In this document: positions 32,067 to 41,135 of the stretch, in pieces | Layout of the letters: each line of letters opens with the position of its first letter | Numbering within the stretch: position 1 is the stretch's first letter | Source: Alphaproteobacteria bacterium | GTDB taxonomy: Bacteria > Pseudomonadota > Alphaproteobacteria > Rhizobiales > Xanthobacteraceae | DNA: 53,304 bases | Direction: 5' to 3' | Assembly (NCBI GenBank): GCA_005884765.1 | Contig: VAZV01000137.1 | Location: 1 to 53,304, forward strand | Made by a program: the position numbers and the translations under genes | Notes under the pieces: generated by a model | Databases searched by the model: none | The model's input: only the letters and a program-made list of their open reading frames with translations | Told to the model about the DNA's origin: nothing

Positions 32067-33638
32067 GTGAGATTACTCAAATGCGTACTTGTCGGCGGGG
32101 CACTCGTCGCGGCAAGCCAGGCTTTTGCGGATGATGATGCGGCATCCGAGATTCGCGTCCTCAAGGCCAAGCTGAAGCAGCTTGAGCAGCGGGTGGACGA
32201 TCAGGGACGAAAGGAAAGGGCCATCGAAGCGCAGGCCAAAGCGATCAGTCAGACGCCGACCGCCTACAAGGCTGCGCCGGTCGATGCATGTCCGGCCGGA
32301 AAGGTCTGCTACAAGGGCGTTACGCTGACGTTCGGCGGCTGGATCGATCTCACCAACATCTATCGGACCCGCAACCTCGCTTCCGATACCGGCTCGATCT
32401 ACAACTTCATTCCGTTCGGGCAGAGCAAGAACTTCAACACACCGGAATCGCGCTTCTCCGCGCGCCAGAGCCGTTTCTCGGTTCTGGCCGAGGGCAATGT
32501 GGGGGCGGACACCCATCTAGCCGGTTACGGCGAAATCGACTTCGAGGGCGCGGCGCAGACCGCGAACTCGGTCGCGACCAACTCGTTCAACCCGCGCATG
32601 CGCCAGATGTCGCTCGAGATCGATCGAACCGATCTCGGCTTCCATGTGCTCGCCGGCCAGACCTGGTCGCTCAATGCGCCGAGCAAGGCCGGCATCGATC
32701 CGCACGGCGTTGACGCGCCGGGCGTGATCGATTTCGAATCCGTTCCCGGCTTCCTTGCCGCGCGCCAGCCCGGCATTCGCGTCTGGCAGAATATCGGACC
32801 GGAGTTCCAGATCGCGGCGTCGGCCGAAAATCCCCAGACCTCCTTCTTCGGCGGCAACACGCCGACTGTCGGCACGCCGGCGATCGGACCTCAAGGCGTG
32901 CTGAACCCGAACCTGCTGGTCAACCTGACCGGTCCCGGCGGCAGCTTCTTCAACAACGCGAACAATGTGAGCTTGAACCAGGTCCCGGACTTCACGGTTA
33001 AGGCGGCATGGGACCCGCGGCTTGGGCCTTACCGATTGCACATCGAGGCGTGGGGACTCTATCGCCAGTTCTTCGATCGTTTCAATTTCGCCAACCACAC
33101 CTATGACACCGGCAGCTTCGGCGGCCACATCAATGCCGAACTTATTCCCAAGACGCTGGAGCTACAGGTCTATGGTGCCCACGGTGCGCTCGGCCGCTTT
33201 ACGGCCACTCCCTTCCCGGATGCGACGCTGGCGCAGGACGGCACGATCCTGCCGTTGACGATCACCTCAGCCGCCGTCGGTCTGATTTGGCACACGCTGC
33301 CGACGCTCGATATCTACGCCTACGCCGGATTGGAAAAGACCAAGGCGGCGTTTGCCGACGTCGGCACGGTGCCGTTCGGCTACGGCAACCCGCTCTACAA
33401 CAACACCGGCTGCAACGTCGAGAATTCGCCGGCTGCGACCTGCAACGGCAATACCCGTGAGATTCGGCAGATCACGGCCGGCTTCTACGACACGCTCTAC
33501 CAGGGCGCTTACGGCACGGTTAAAGCCGGTGTGCAGTATTCCTACAATCAGCGCCTTGCCTTCGCCGGTGTCGGCGGCGCGCCGAAAACGGACGACAACA
33601 TCGTCATGAGTCAGCTCCGCTACTACCCGTTCCAATAA
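32067..33638 (+). CDS. Outer-membrane porin, DcaP-like
   Basis: A 523-residue protein with a signal peptide (ending ASQAFA), then a short coiled coil (ASEIRVLKAKLKQLEQRVDDQGRKE) and a long beta-barrel domain. Alternating-strand text is visible throughout (SRFSARQSRFSVLAEG, THLAGYGEIDFEG, LGFHVLAGQTWSL), and the end is QLRYYPFQ with aromatic residues, as needed for barrel assembly. A signal, a periplasmic coiled coil and a barrel is the plan of DcaP-type trimeric porins. GTG 32067 has GGGAGG about seven bases upstream. It should let small anionic or aromatic solutes cross the outer membrane; the specificity is not readable. Confidence 0.85.
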   Translation: MRLLKCVLVGGALVAASQAFADDDAASEIRVLKAKLKQLEQRVDDQGRKERAIEAQAKAISQTPTAYKAAPVDACPAGKVCYKGVTLTFGGWIDLTNIYRTRNLASDTGSIYNFIPFGQSKNFNTPESRFSARQSRFSVLAEGNVGADTHLAGYGEIDFEGAAQTANSVATNSFNPRMRQMSLEIDRTDLGFHVLAGQTWSLNAPSKAGIDPHGVDAPGVIDFESVPGFLAARQPGIRVWQNIGPEFQIAASAENPQTSFFGGNTPTVGTPAIGPQGVLNPNLLVNLTGPGGSFFNNANNVSLNQVPDFTVKAAWDPRLGPYRLHIEAWGLYRQFFDRFNFANHTYDTGSFGGHINAELIPKTLELQVYGAHGALGRFTATPFPDATLAQDGTILPLTITSAAVGLIWHTLPTLDIYAYAGLEKTKAAFADVGTVPFGYGNPLYNNTGCNVENSPAATCNGNTREIRQITAGFYDTLYQGAYGTVKAGVQYSYNQRLAFAGVGGAPKTDDNIVMSQLRYYPFQ

Positions 33639-33639
33639 A

Positions 33640-33697
33640 GCGCGATCCGAAAAAAGAAAGAGCGGGATGATTTCTCGGACAGAAGTCGTCCCCCGCT
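33640..33697 (-). terminator. Terminator downstream of tyrC
   Basis: Read on the minus strand, AGCGGGGGACGACTTCT pairs imperfectly with AGAAATCATCCCGCT across a short loop. It is followed by CTTTCTTTTTTC. It closes the chorismate mutase-hisC-tyrC operon and may also act on the convergent porin gene. Confidence 0.6.
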
Positions 33698-33707
33698 TCA
33701 GCGACCC

Positions 33708-34661
33708 TCAGCCCGGCTTCCTCGTCAGTTGCGCGTGCGGACGACCGAAGTCGGGGGCGGCCGAATCCTGGCCGATCTCGACGATGCCGCGGCGGATGGC
33801 GCGGGTGCGCGTGAAATGCTCGGACAGCGCCTCGCCGTCGCCGCGGCGGATCGCCCGCGTCAGCTTCGAGAGGTCCTCGTTGAAGGTGCCGAGCATTTCC
33901 AGCACCGCCTCCTTGTTGGCGAGGAAGACGTCGCGCCACATCGTAGGGTCAGAGGCCGCGATCCGGGTGAAGTCGCGAAAACCGCCGGCGGAGAATTTTA
34001 TCACTTCCGACGAAGTGACCTGGGCGAGCTCGTCGGCGGTGCCGACGATGGTATAGGCGATCAGATGCGGTAGATGGCTGGTGATGGCGAGCACCAAATC
34101 GTGGTGGTCGGGCGTCATGATCTCGACCTTGGCGCCGAGTGCCGCCCAGAAGGCGCGCAATCTTTCGACCGCGCCCGCGTCGGTGCCTTCCGGAGGCGTC
34201 AGGATGCACCAGCGATTGATGAACAGTTCGGCGAAGCCGGAATCGGGACCGGAATGCTCGGTGCCCGCGACAGGGTGCGCCGGCACGAAATGCGCTGCCC
34301 CGGGCAAGTGCGGCGCCATGTCCTTGACCACCGCGCCCTTGACCGAGCCGACGTCGGACACGATCACGCCCGGCTTGAGGCAGGGCGCGATCTCCTCGGC
34401 GACCGCGCCGCAGGCGCCGACCGGAATGCAGAGGATGACAAGGTCGGCGTCTTTGACGGCCTCGGCATTGGTCTCGACCACGGCATCGACGATACCGAGC
34501 TCGGTGACCCGCGCGCGGGTTTTTGCCGAGCGCGCGGTGGTGACGATAGTTCCGGCCAGGCCTTGTTCGCGGGCGGCGCGCGCGATCGAGCCGCCGATCA
34601 GACCGAAGCCGATCAGCGCCATCTTTTCGAACTGCGGGGTGGCGCTCACTTGCGCGCTCAT
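33708..34661 (-). CDS. tyrC: Cyclohexadienyl/prephenate dehydrogenase
   Basis: A 317-residue NAD(P)-dependent TyrA-family enzyme. The dinucleotide motif GFGLIGGS lies at 18-25, [10 protein letters not shown] and the active-site block [14 protein letters not shown] (catalytic His) follow, and SHLPHLIAY is present in the C-terminal dimer domain. There is no ACT domain, so feedback control is not through that route. It oxidises arogenate and/or prephenate to tyrosine or 4-hydroxyphenylpyruvate. Its ATG overlaps the hisC stop by four bases, so they are coupled and work in sequence. Confidence 0.94.
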   Translation of the reverse strand: MSAQVSATPQFEKMALIGFGLIGGSIARAAREQGLAGTIVTTARSAKTRARVTELGIVDAVVETNAEAVKDADLVILCIPVGACGAVAEEIAPCLKPGVIVSDVGSVKGAVVKDMAPHLPGAAHFVPAHPVAGTEHSGPDSGFAELFINRWCILTPPEGTDAGAVERLRAFWAALGAKVEIMTPDHHDLVLAITSHLPHLIAYTIVGTADELAQVTSSEVIKFSAGGFRDFTRIAASDPTMWRDVFLANKEAVLEMLGTFNEDLSKLTRAIRRGDGEALSEHFTRTRAIRRGIVEIGQDSAAPDFGRPHAQLTRKPG

Positions 34662-35755
34662 TTGACGGCCATGAAGTCACGCAAGCCCTCGACCACGAGG
34701 CGATTGGCTTCCTCGGTGCCGATGGTCATGCGCAAGGCGTGCGGTAGGCGGTAATTGTTCAGTGCACGCAGCACCAGGCCGCGCCTGGTGAGGAACGCGT
34801 CGGCCTCGGCCGAGGTCTTACCCTTCTCAAGCGGGAAGTGGATCAGGACGAAATTCGCCACGCTCGGCGTCACCTTCAGTCCGAGCTTGGTGATCTCCTC
34901 GGTGAGCCAGTTGCGCCATTTTTCGGTGTGCGCCTTCGACATCTCCAGATGCGCGGTGTCCTCGAGCGCCGCGACGGCCGCAAGCATCGCAGGGGTCGAG
35001 ACGTTGAAGGGGCCGCGAATCCGATTGACGGCGTCGACGATATGGGCGGGACCAAACATCCATCCGACGCGAAGCGCGGCGAGCCCGTGGATCTTGGAGA
35101 AGGTGTGGGTCATCACGGTATTGTCTGATGTTGCCACCAATTCAATGCCGCGCTCGTAATCGTTGCGCGACACGTAGTCGGAATAGGCGGCGTCGAGCAC
35201 CAGCAGCACCTGCGGCGGCAGGCCTGCGCGCAGCCGCTTGACCTCGTCGAACGGCAAATAGGTCCCGGTCGGGTTGTTCGGATTGGCAAGCCACACCATT
35301 TTGGTGCGCGGCGACACCAATTTCAGGATCGCGTCGGCGTCGGCGGTGAAGTCGGTCTCGGGCGCAACCACGTTCCTGGCGCCGCTCGCCATGGTCGCGA
35401 TCGGGTAGACCAAAAAGCCGTGGGTGGTGGAGATCGCCTCGTCGCCATGGCTGAGATAGGTGTGCGCCAGAAGATTGAGGATTTCGTCTGAACCAGCACC
35501 GCAAATGATGCGGTCGGGGTCGAGTCCGAAGGCGCGCCCGATCGCCTCGCGCAGCACCCGCGAGGTGCCTTCCGGATAGTCGTGCAGATGCGCTGCGGCT
35601 ACTTTATAGGCCACGACCGCCTTGGGCGAAGGTCCAAACGGCGTCTCATTGGCCGACAGCTTGAACACTTTGCGGCCGGGCTCCGGCACCGGGCTCTTGC
35701 CGGGCGTGTAGGGCGCAATATCGAGAATGCCGGGGTTCGGCACGGGGCGGGACAT
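34658..35755 (-). CDS. hisC: Histidinol-phosphate/aromatic aminotransferase HisC
   Basis: A 365-residue fold-type I PLP aminotransferase. The PLP lysine lies in [17 protein letters not shown], the Asp/Tyr contacts in [11 protein letters not shown], and ANPNNPTG is the phosphate-binding motif. In this context, between chorismate mutase and tyrC, it probably makes arogenate from prephenate or phenylalanine/tyrosine from their keto acids; histidinol-phosphate aminotransfer is the second likely role. ATG 35755 has GGAG six bases upstream and gives a normal length; TTG 35761 is possible. It starts 27 bp after chorismate mutase. Confidence 0.94.
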   Translation of the reverse strand: MSRPVPNPGILDIAPYTPGKSPVPEPGRKVFKLSANETPFGPSPKAVVAYKVAAAHLHDYPEGTSRVLREAIGRAFGLDPDRIICGAGSDEILNLLAHTYLSHGDEAISTTHGFLVYPIATMASGARNVVAPETDFTADADAILKLVSPRTKMVWLANPNNPTGTYLPFDEVKRLRAGLPPQVLLVLDAAYSDYVSRNDYERGIELVATSDNTVMTHTFSKIHGLAALRVGWMFGPAHIVDAVNRIRGPFNVSTPAMLAAVAALEDTAHLEMSKAHTEKWRNWLTEEITKLGLKVTPSVANFVLIHFPLEKGKTSAEADAFLTRRGLVLRALNNYRLPHALRMTIGTEEANRLVVEGLRDFMAVK

Positions 35756-35782
35756 CTTCAACTCCGGAAATCGCGGACGGCC

Positions 35783-36631
35783 TTAAGATTTAACCGATCC
35801 GTTCAGGGGCACCGTATAGCGCGTTGCATGGCTGCCGACGAGGGCCGATGAGCGTACCGACGCGCCAGCCTCGATCAGCGCCGCCTTGATCTTTTCCAGG
35901 CGGTTGGCGCCGGCAATCGATACCAAAAGCGCTGCGCCGTCGAAAGCGGTATCCGGCACGGCGACGATTTCGGCCAGCGGCGACAAGGCGCGGGCGATCT
36001 CGGCACTCCAGCCGGAGACGCGCATGCTCCACATCTCGACCTCGGTGACCATCGCATTGTCGGCAACCCGCGACACCACGAACACCGGCAACGCCGCCGG
36101 ATGGTCGGCACGCTCGACGAACGGCAGCCGCGCGATGATTTTTGGCGCGCCGCTTTCCTCCAGCGTGATCCACCAGGGGGCGCGGCTCGAGGTCGCCGAG
36201 ACCAGCGCCAGATCGCCCTTCGACTTTGCGACAGCCTCGACCGCCGCGGACGCGCTGAAATGCGAGATATAGGGAACGGTGAAGCCAAAATGAAACCGTG
36301 CCGAATCCCGCATCGCGGATTCGCCGGCGGAGACGTCGGCATGCACCGAGAACGGCGCCTGGACGTAGGTGAAGGTCGAAATGATGACGCGCCAGATGCT
36401 CTCGACGGTGTCGAGCGGCAGGATGCCGCGATGGCGCTCGACCAGCCGTCGCATCATGTCGGCTTCGCGCGCCGGGCGAAACGCCGAACCCACTTCCTGG
36501 GTCTGTTTGACCTGGATCAGCCGATCGATGATGTCGCCGCGCGCCATCAGGAGGCGGTGCACCTGCTCGTCGATCGAATCGATCTCCTTGCGCAGCTCTT
36601 GCAGCGACGGCGGACCGGGGGGTTTAGACAT
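35783..36631 (-). CDS. Chorismate mutase (AroQ-type) with C-terminal domain
   Basis: A 282-residue protein. The first 90 residues are an AroQ-type chorismate mutase: LRKEIDSIDEQVHRLLMARGDIIDRLIQVKQ, with the conserved Arg, Lys and Glu pattern, and EADMMRRLVERHRG. A further domain of about 180 residues with no ACT or prephenate-dehydratase signature follows and is shared by Rhizobiales homologues as I recall. It makes prephenate for HisC and TyrC downstream, completing the tyrosine branch. ATG 36631 is chosen; upstream codons lack mutase similarity. The function of the C-terminal part is unknown. Confidence 0.88.
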   Translation of the reverse strand: MSKPPGPPSLQELRKEIDSIDEQVHRLLMARGDIIDRLIQVKQTQEVGSAFRPAREADMMRRLVERHRGILPLDTVESIWRVIISTFTYVQAPFSVHADVSAGESAMRDSARFHFGFTVPYISHFSASAAVEAVAKSKGDLALVSATSSRAPWWITLEESGAPKIIARLPFVERADHPAALPVFVVSRVADNAMVTEVEMWSMRVSGWSAEIARALSPLAEIVAVPDTAFDGAALLVSIAGANRLEKIKAALIEAGASVRSSALVGSHATRYTVPLNGSVKS

Positions 36632-36816
36632 CTTCAAAGCCTTCAATGCCAATCGGCCTGATCCGACCGGCAAGCAACGGCATTGATTAGGTAAGACCGG
36701 CCCCGAAAGCAAAGAGAAACATCGAAAAATCCTTACCCGTCGCCGCAGTGCGCCATGCGGTTAACCAAGCCCTTGCCTTGACGAAGACCCCGCCGAAGAC
36801 TAGTTTCGCTGGGTTC

Positions 36817-36876
36817 CGTGGTCATTTGAGCCGGCCGGCTTGCAGCCACGTTAAACAACTCGCTAAACAGGCCGGG
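36817..36876 (+). promoter_or_regulatory. SAM-II riboswitch upstream of metX
   Basis: The leader carries the SAM-II consensus ATTTGA...CGGCTTGCAGCCACG, TTAAACAACTCGCTAAA. P1 is CGTGG (36817-36821) with CCACG (36846-36850). The pseudoknot P2 is CCGGCC (36831-36836) with GGCCGG (36870-36875). This class binds S-adenosylmethionine and lowers expression of methionine-synthesis genes, commonly metX or metA in alphaproteobacteria. The strand GGCCGGG (36870-36876) is also the antiterminator partner of the next element. Confidence 0.92.
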
Positions 36877-36888
36877 GACAGAAGTGAT

Positions 36889-36922
36889 CCCGGCCGAACC
36901 TTTGTTCAGGCCGGGTTTTTTT
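36889..36922 (+). terminator. SAM-II-controlled intrinsic terminator
   Basis: CCCGGCC (36889-36895) pairs with GGCCGGG (36909-36915), extended by GAAC/GTTC inside, and is followed by seven T (36916-36922). The same CCCGGCC can instead pair with GGCCGGG at 36870-36876. When SAM holds that upstream strand in the pseudoknot the terminator is free to form; without SAM the antiterminator stem wins. Confidence 0.88.
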
Positions 36923-36972
36923 GTGCCTGATTTCTGTGGTGGATCGGGAGCCCTCCCGTCGAGGGGTCGGTT

Positions 36973-38211
36973 ATGAAGATCATACAATCGATACCAAGTC
37001 CTGCGATACCAAGTCCTGCGATACCAAGTCCTGCGATATCAAGTCCTGCGATCCACACCGAGGAGCGCGCGCACGAGGCGGACCATCCGAATTCGCAGAT
37101 CGCGCTGTTTGGCGCCGACCAGCCGCTCAAGCTCGATTGCGGCATCGATCTGTCGCCGTTCCAGATCGCCTACCAGACCTACGGCGAACTCAATGCCGGC
37201 CGCTCCAACGCCATTTTGATTTGCCATGCGCTGACCGGCGATCAGCACGTCGCCAATGTGCATCCCGTCACCGGCAAGCCGGGCTGGTGGGAAGTCATGG
37301 TCGGCCCCGGCCGTCCCCTCGACACCGATAAATATTTCATCATCTGTTCGAACGTCATCGGCAGCTGCATGGGCTCGACGGGGCCAGCCTCGACCAATCC
37401 TGCCACCGGCAAGGTGTGGGGCCTGGATTTTCCGATCATCACTATTCCGGACATGGTGCGCGCGCAGGCCATGCTGCTTGACCGTCTCGGCATCGACACG
37501 CTGCTGTGCGTTACCGGCGGCTCGATGGGCGGCATGCAGGTGCTGCAGTGGACCGCGGCCTATCCGAAGCGCGTCTTTTCCGCGCTTCCGATCGCCTGCA
37601 GCACGCGCCACTCGGCCCAGAACATCGCGTTTCATGAACTCGGTCGCCAGGCCATCATGGCCGATCCCGATTGGCATGGTGGACGCTACGCCGATCAGGC
37701 CACGCATCCGCACCGCGGCCTCGGCGTTGCGCGGATGGCGGGCCATATCACCTATCTGTCGGACGCAGCTCTGCACCGCAAGTTCGGGCGGCGGATGCAG
37801 GATCGCGAACTGCCGACGTTTTCGTTCGATGCGGATTTCCAGGTCGAAAGCTATCTGCGCTACCAGGGCTCGTCCTTTGTCGAGCGCTTCGATGCCAACA
37901 GCTATCTCTATCTGACGCGGGCGATGGACTATTTCGATATCGCCGCCGATCATGACGGCGTGCTGGCGCGGGCGTTTCGCGGCATCAAGACCCGCTTCTG
38001 CGTGGTGTCGTTCACCTCTGACTGGCTGTTTCCGACTTCGGAGTCGCGGGCGCTGGTGCATGCGCTGAACGCCTCCAGCGCGCGGGTGTCGTTTGCCGAG
38101 ATCGAGACCGATCGCGGGCACGATGCGTTCCTGCTTGACGTGCCGGAATTCTTCGATATTTCGCGGGCGTTCCTGCAATCCGCCGGCAAGGCGCGGGGGC
38201 TGGGCGGCTGA
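36973..38211 (+). CDS. metX: Homoserine O-acetyltransferase
   Basis: A 412-residue alpha/beta-hydrolase-fold enzyme. [19 protein letters not shown], the nucleophile elbow [11 protein letters not shown] (Ser 184), and the late [13 protein letters not shown] with the catalytic His are typical of MetX. Acylation of homoserine begins methionine synthesis. The N-terminus is unusual: about 17 residues (IPSPA repeated, residues 7-26) come from a 15-bp tandem repeat and lie before the conserved [18 protein letters not shown] 36973 has GAGGGG about nine bases upstream; a start after the repeat would need a less common codon. It is followed two bases later by metW. Expression is controlled by the SAM-II riboswitch and terminator. 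Confidence 0.94.
   Translation: MKIIQSIPSPAIPSPAIPSPAISSPAIHTEERAHEADHPNSQIALFGADQPLKLDCGIDLSPFQIAYQTYGELNAGRSNAILICHALTGDQHVANVHPVTGKPGWWEVMVGPGRPLDTDKYFIICSNVIGSCMGSTGPASTNPATGKVWGLDFPIITIPDMVRAQAMLLDRLGIDTLLCVTGGSMGGMQVLQWTAAYPKRVFSALPIACSTRHSAQNIAFHELGRQAIMADPDWHGGRYADQATHPHRGLGVARMAGHITYLSDAALHRKFGRRMQDRELPTFSFDADFQVESYLRYQGSSFVERFDANSYLYLTRAMDYFDIAADHDGVLARAFRGIKTRFCVVSFTSDWLFPTSESRALVHALNASSARVSFAEIETDRGHDAFLLDVPEFFDISRAFLQSAGKARGLGG
36991..37050 (+). repeat. In-frame 15-bp minisatellite, four copies
   Basis: ATACCAAGTCCTGCG is repeated at 36991, 37006 and 37021, and with one change (ATATCAAGTCCTGCG) at 37036. It encodes [20 protein letters not shown] near the start of metX. As the unit is five codons, gain or loss of copies keeps the frame. 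Confidence 0.9.
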
Positions 38212-38212
38212 C

Positions 38213-38881
38213 ATGGCGCTTTCCGAACCGACGCTGCCGCTTGCCGGCATAACCCCGCACCGTACCGAAAATTATCGCAGCGATCATCTGCTCGTCGCCG
38301 AGATGGTCGAGCGCGGCTCAAGGGTGCTTGACGTCGGCTGCGGCGACGGCGACTTGCTGCAACTGCTCGAGAACCGCGGCATCGATGGCCGCGGCATCGA
38401 GCTGTCGCGCGAAGGCGTCAATCGCTGTGTCGCCAAGGGCCTCGCGGTGGTGCAAGGCGATGCCGATGCCGATCTCGTCAACTATCCCGACGACGCGTTC
38501 GACTACGTGATCCTGTCGCAGACCCTGCAGGCGACGCGGCAGCCGCGGGTGGTGCTGGAAAATCTGCTGCGGATCGGGCAGCGCGCCATCGTCTCGTTTC
38601 CGAATTTCGGCTACTGGAAGATGCGGCTGCAACTGTTGATCGGCGGCCACATGCCGCGCACCGAAAACCTCCCCGCCACCTGGTACGACACGCCCAACAT
38701 CCATTTCTGCACGATCAAGGATTTCATCCAGCTCTGCGACGAGATCAACGTCAAGATGGAGCGCGCGGTGGCGCTCGATCTCTATGGCCGGCCGCTGCGG
38801 CTGAGCGCGCCGTGGTGGTTCTGGAACATGTTCGGCGAGCAGGGCGTGTTCTTGCTCAGCAGGGCGGGGAAGGGGAAGTGA
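38213..38881 (+). CDS. metW: MetW, methionine biosynthesis partner protein
   Basis: A 222-residue methyltransferase-fold protein. The nucleotide motif LDVGCGDGDLLQLL is followed by the MetW block GIELSREGVNRCVAKGLAVVQGDADADL, QTLQATRQPRVVLENLLRIG and TWYDTPNIHFCTIKDF. MetW binds and activates MetX in proteobacteria. The ATG is one base after the metX stop region (gap of 1 bp), so they are strongly coupled. Start 38213 gives the standard N-terminus. Confidence 0.94.
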   Translation: MALSEPTLPLAGITPHRTENYRSDHLLVAEMVERGSRVLDVGCGDGDLLQLLENRGIDGRGIELSREGVNRCVAKGLAVVQGDADADLVNYPDDAFDYVILSQTLQATRQPRVVLENLLRIGQRAIVSFPNFGYWKMRLQLLIGGHMPRTENLPATWYDTPNIHFCTIKDFIQLCDEINVKMERAVALDLYGRPLRLSAPWWFWNMFGEQGVFLLSRAGKGK

Positions 38882-38891
38882 CGCCACAGGC

Positions 38892-38995
38892 GTCATTCCG
38901 GGGCGCGCGCAGCGCGAACCCGGAATCCATCGGGCCGCGAGCAGCATGGATGAATGGATTCCGGGCCTGCGCCTATCGGCGCATCCCGGAATGAC
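38892..38995. repeat. Long palindromic intergenic repeat
   Basis: GTCATTCCGGG (38892-38902) and TCCCGGAATGAC (38984-38995) are inverted ends, with internal inverted blocks (CGCGCGCAGCGCG; CGGAATCCATC against GAATGGATTCCG). This is the well-known CATTCCGGG...CCCGGAATG type of Rhizobiales intergenic repeat. It fills the gap between the convergent metW and hydrolase genes. Confidence 0.75.
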
Positions 38996-38997
38996 GA

Positions 38998-39864
38998 TCA
39001 ATGTGGCATCATCGACCTGGGATCGCGCATGCCCCAGCGGCTGGCCTCGACCAGCGCGATGAAGCGTTCGACCATTTCGTTGAACAGCGCCGGCTCTTCG
39101 AGGTTGAGCACATGGCCGGCATTCGGGAACATGGCGAGCCCGGACGCCGGCAGATGCGCTTTCAGGAACAGGCTCGGCCCGATGCAGTTCTCGTCCTCAT
39201 CGCCGCAAATGATGAGCGCCGGCGTCGAGACCTTCTTGATGGCGTCGGTCATGGTGTAGATCGAGGGCCGGCCGCCCTGAAAACCGCGCATGGTGTTGGC
39301 CGAGCCCTTGGCATCATGCCGCGCCAGCGCGGCATAAAAATCGGCATGTCCGCGCGGATCCTTCAGCATGAATGAGATGCGGCTCGGCGCCTCGCGGGTG
39401 ACTTTGGCGACTTCCGCCGAACCGATGGTCTCGAACTGCTCGGCATTGGCCTGGCACTGCTTGCGGAAGGCTTCGAGATTTTCAAGGTCCGAGCCCGAGC
39501 CGACCGCGGCCAGCGTCATCGAGAGCGCGCGTTGCGGCGCATTCAGCCCGATCTGCAGCGACGAATAAGAGCCCATCGACAGGCCGACGAAATGCGCTTT
39601 CGCGATGGCGAGGTGGTCGAGCACGGTGAGCGCGTCGGTATAGAAATGCTTGTAGGTGTAGGCGTCGGCAGTTGGCGGCACATCGGAGGGCGTATAGCCG
39701 CGCGCGGAGTAGGCGATGCAGCGATGGCCGCGTGAGAAATAACGCATCTGCGGCTCCCAATTGCTGTAGTCGGCCGCGAATTCGTGCAGGAAGATGATCG
39801 GCGTCCCGCTCCCTGCTTCCTCGAAATAGAGGCGGACCTTGTCGCGGGTGACGGCATGGGGCAT
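38998..39864 (-). CDS. Alpha/beta hydrolase
   Basis: A 288-residue cytoplasmic hydrolase. The nucleophile elbow is HFVGLSMGSYSSLQ, the acidic residue is in LIICGDEDENCIGPS, and His is in FPNAGHVLNLEEP. The N-terminal part MPHAVTRDKVRLYFEEAGSGTPIIFLHEF is typical of the group annotated as carboxylesterase or 3-oxoadipate enol-lactonase-like. ATG 39864 has AAGGAG about ten bases upstream. It is a single gene between metW and the CHAP-like gene; substrate unknown. Confidence 0.9.
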   Translation of the reverse strand: MPHAVTRDKVRLYFEEAGSGTPIIFLHEFAADYSNWEPQMRYFSRGHRCIAYSARGYTPSDVPPTADAYTYKHFYTDALTVLDHLAIAKAHFVGLSMGSYSSLQIGLNAPQRALSMTLAAVGSGSDLENLEAFRKQCQANAEQFETIGSAEVAKVTREAPSRISFMLKDPRGHADFYAALARHDAKGSANTMRGFQGGRPSIYTMTDAIKKVSTPALIICGDEDENCIGPSLFLKAHLPASGLAMFPNAGHVLNLEEPALFNEMVERFIALVEASRWGMRDPRSMMPH

Positions 39865-40169
39865 TTGCGGCTCCTTGTTGGATTCTTGTTTTGAAGCGTT
39901 TTCTTCGCGCGAACCGGTGGCCACCTCACTCCTCGAAAGCGCTCTGGGCCGGCTCCGAAAATTGCAGTTAATAGTCTTGACCGCAATGCGGCGAGATCGG
40001 TTCTTTTTTGGCCATCAAATAATCGCCGAATGACCCCAAAACTGATCTTGCACTGCCGCATCGCGTCTTTCTCTCGCCACAGGACGATTCGCATACGAGC
40101 CCCGGGATGTCGGCTTAAGCACGCCGGCGGGAATTGGGGGGCTAACAAGAAACGAACAAAGGATTGAGT
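39865..40169. other. 305-bp intergenic region
   Basis: The stretch between the divergent hydrolase gene and the exported CHAP-like gene should hold both promoters. I can see no open frame with a ribosome site and no strong hairpin. Confidence 0.5.
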
Positions 40170-40880
40170 ATGGTCGAGTTTTCTACGTTCCGCCGGTCAC
40201 TCCATGTTGCTGCGTTGGCCCTGTCTTCAGCGGCGTTCGCGGTGTCGGCAACCCCGGCTTCGGCACGGTCTCATCACGGCGCAGGGCATTCCGCTCGCGC
40301 CCATCACGTGGGCCGATATGCCGGGCGGAACTTCCATCACGGGCACTATCGACATTTTGCGCATCAACGGCACTACGGGCATTTCGCACGCACATCGCGC
40401 GGGGAGCGCAGTGCGGCGCTGATCCAGGGGCGCGGTTTTGCTGGCATCCAAACCAGCTTCGCGACTCCCGCGAGATCCGGCTTCTCGTCCCCGGAGACAG
40501 CGGGCGCGATGGCCACGTCGAGTGGGTTATCTTCATCGAGCCTGGTGTCGGAAGCGCGCCGCTACCTCGGCGGCAATCCGACTGGGCGCGGCAGCCTGTG
40601 GTGCGCGCGTTTCATGAACATGGTGCTGGAGCACACCGGCCATCACGGCACCGGTTCGGATATGGCGAACTCGTTCGCGCACTACGGCCAGCGTATATCC
40701 GGCCCGCAAGTCGGCGCCATCGCGGTGATGGGCCGGCGCGGCGGCGGCCATGTCGGCATCATCACCGGCATCGATGCCCAGGGCAACCCGATCATGATCT
40801 CCGGCAATAACGGCAACCGGGTTCGCGAGGCGCCGATCTCGCGCGGCCGGATCTACGCCTACGTGATGCCGACGAACTGA
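40170..40880 (+). CDS. Exported CHAP/TIGR02594-like protein
   Basis: A 236-residue protein with a signal peptide (residues about 5-35, ending ASA). A His/Arg-rich stretch follows (HHGAGHSARAHHVGRYAGRNFHHGHYRHFAHQRHYGHF). The C-terminal domain has SLWCARFMNMVLEHTG (catalytic Cys) and GGHVGIITGIDAQGNPIMISGNN (catalytic His), the pattern of TIGR02594/CHAP amidases. It should cut or bind peptidoglycan in the periplasm; the His-rich segment could bind metal. ATG 40170 has AAAGGA six bases upstream. A long palindrome follows its stop. Confidence 0.85.
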   Translation: MVEFSTFRRSLHVAALALSSAAFAVSATPASARSHHGAGHSARAHHVGRYAGRNFHHGHYRHFAHQRHYGHFARTSRGERSAALIQGRGFAGIQTSFATPARSGFSSPETAGAMATSSGLSSSSLVSEARRYLGGNPTGRGSLWCARFMNMVLEHTGHHGTGSDMANSFAHYGQRISGPQVGAIAVMGRRGGGHVGIITGIDAQGNPIMISGNNGNRVREAPISRGRIYAYVMPTN

Positions 40881-40903
40881 AGCTCGCGAGGAAGTTTAGG
40901 CGA

Positions 40904-40945
40904 CGAAGCAATCCAGTCTCGCTGGTGGCGCGATGGATTGCTTCG
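40904..40945. repeat. Palindromic hairpin after the CHAP-like gene
   Basis: CGAAGCAATCCA (40904-40915) and TGGATTGCTTCG (40934-40945) are perfect 12-base arms with an 18-base loop. The text matches a repeat type I recall from Bradyrhizobium (GACGAAGCAATCCAG). It may end transcription or protect the mRNA end. Confidence 0.75.
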
Positions 40946-41135
40946 CCACCGGCCCCGCGCGCGAAGTGGGCCTGCTCATGTTTTTTGAAAGCGCGGCGCT
41001 TGAGTGGAACCACAATCGCTTGATCTGGCGGTTGCCAAGGTTCCAACCTCACTGCATAGCGGGCAGTTGATTTCGGCTGGCCGTTTTGCATCCGCGCTCA
41101 GTTGTTCCCTGACACTTTCCTAGCAGGAGCGTGTC

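Noticed and set aside
36991..37050. Could the repeats before metX be a small CRISPR array?
   Set aside because: The units are 15 bp, directly adjacent with no spacers, and in frame with metX.
37039..38250. 403-codon minus-strand frame opposite metX
   Set aside because: Shadow of metX; composition biased, no family signature.
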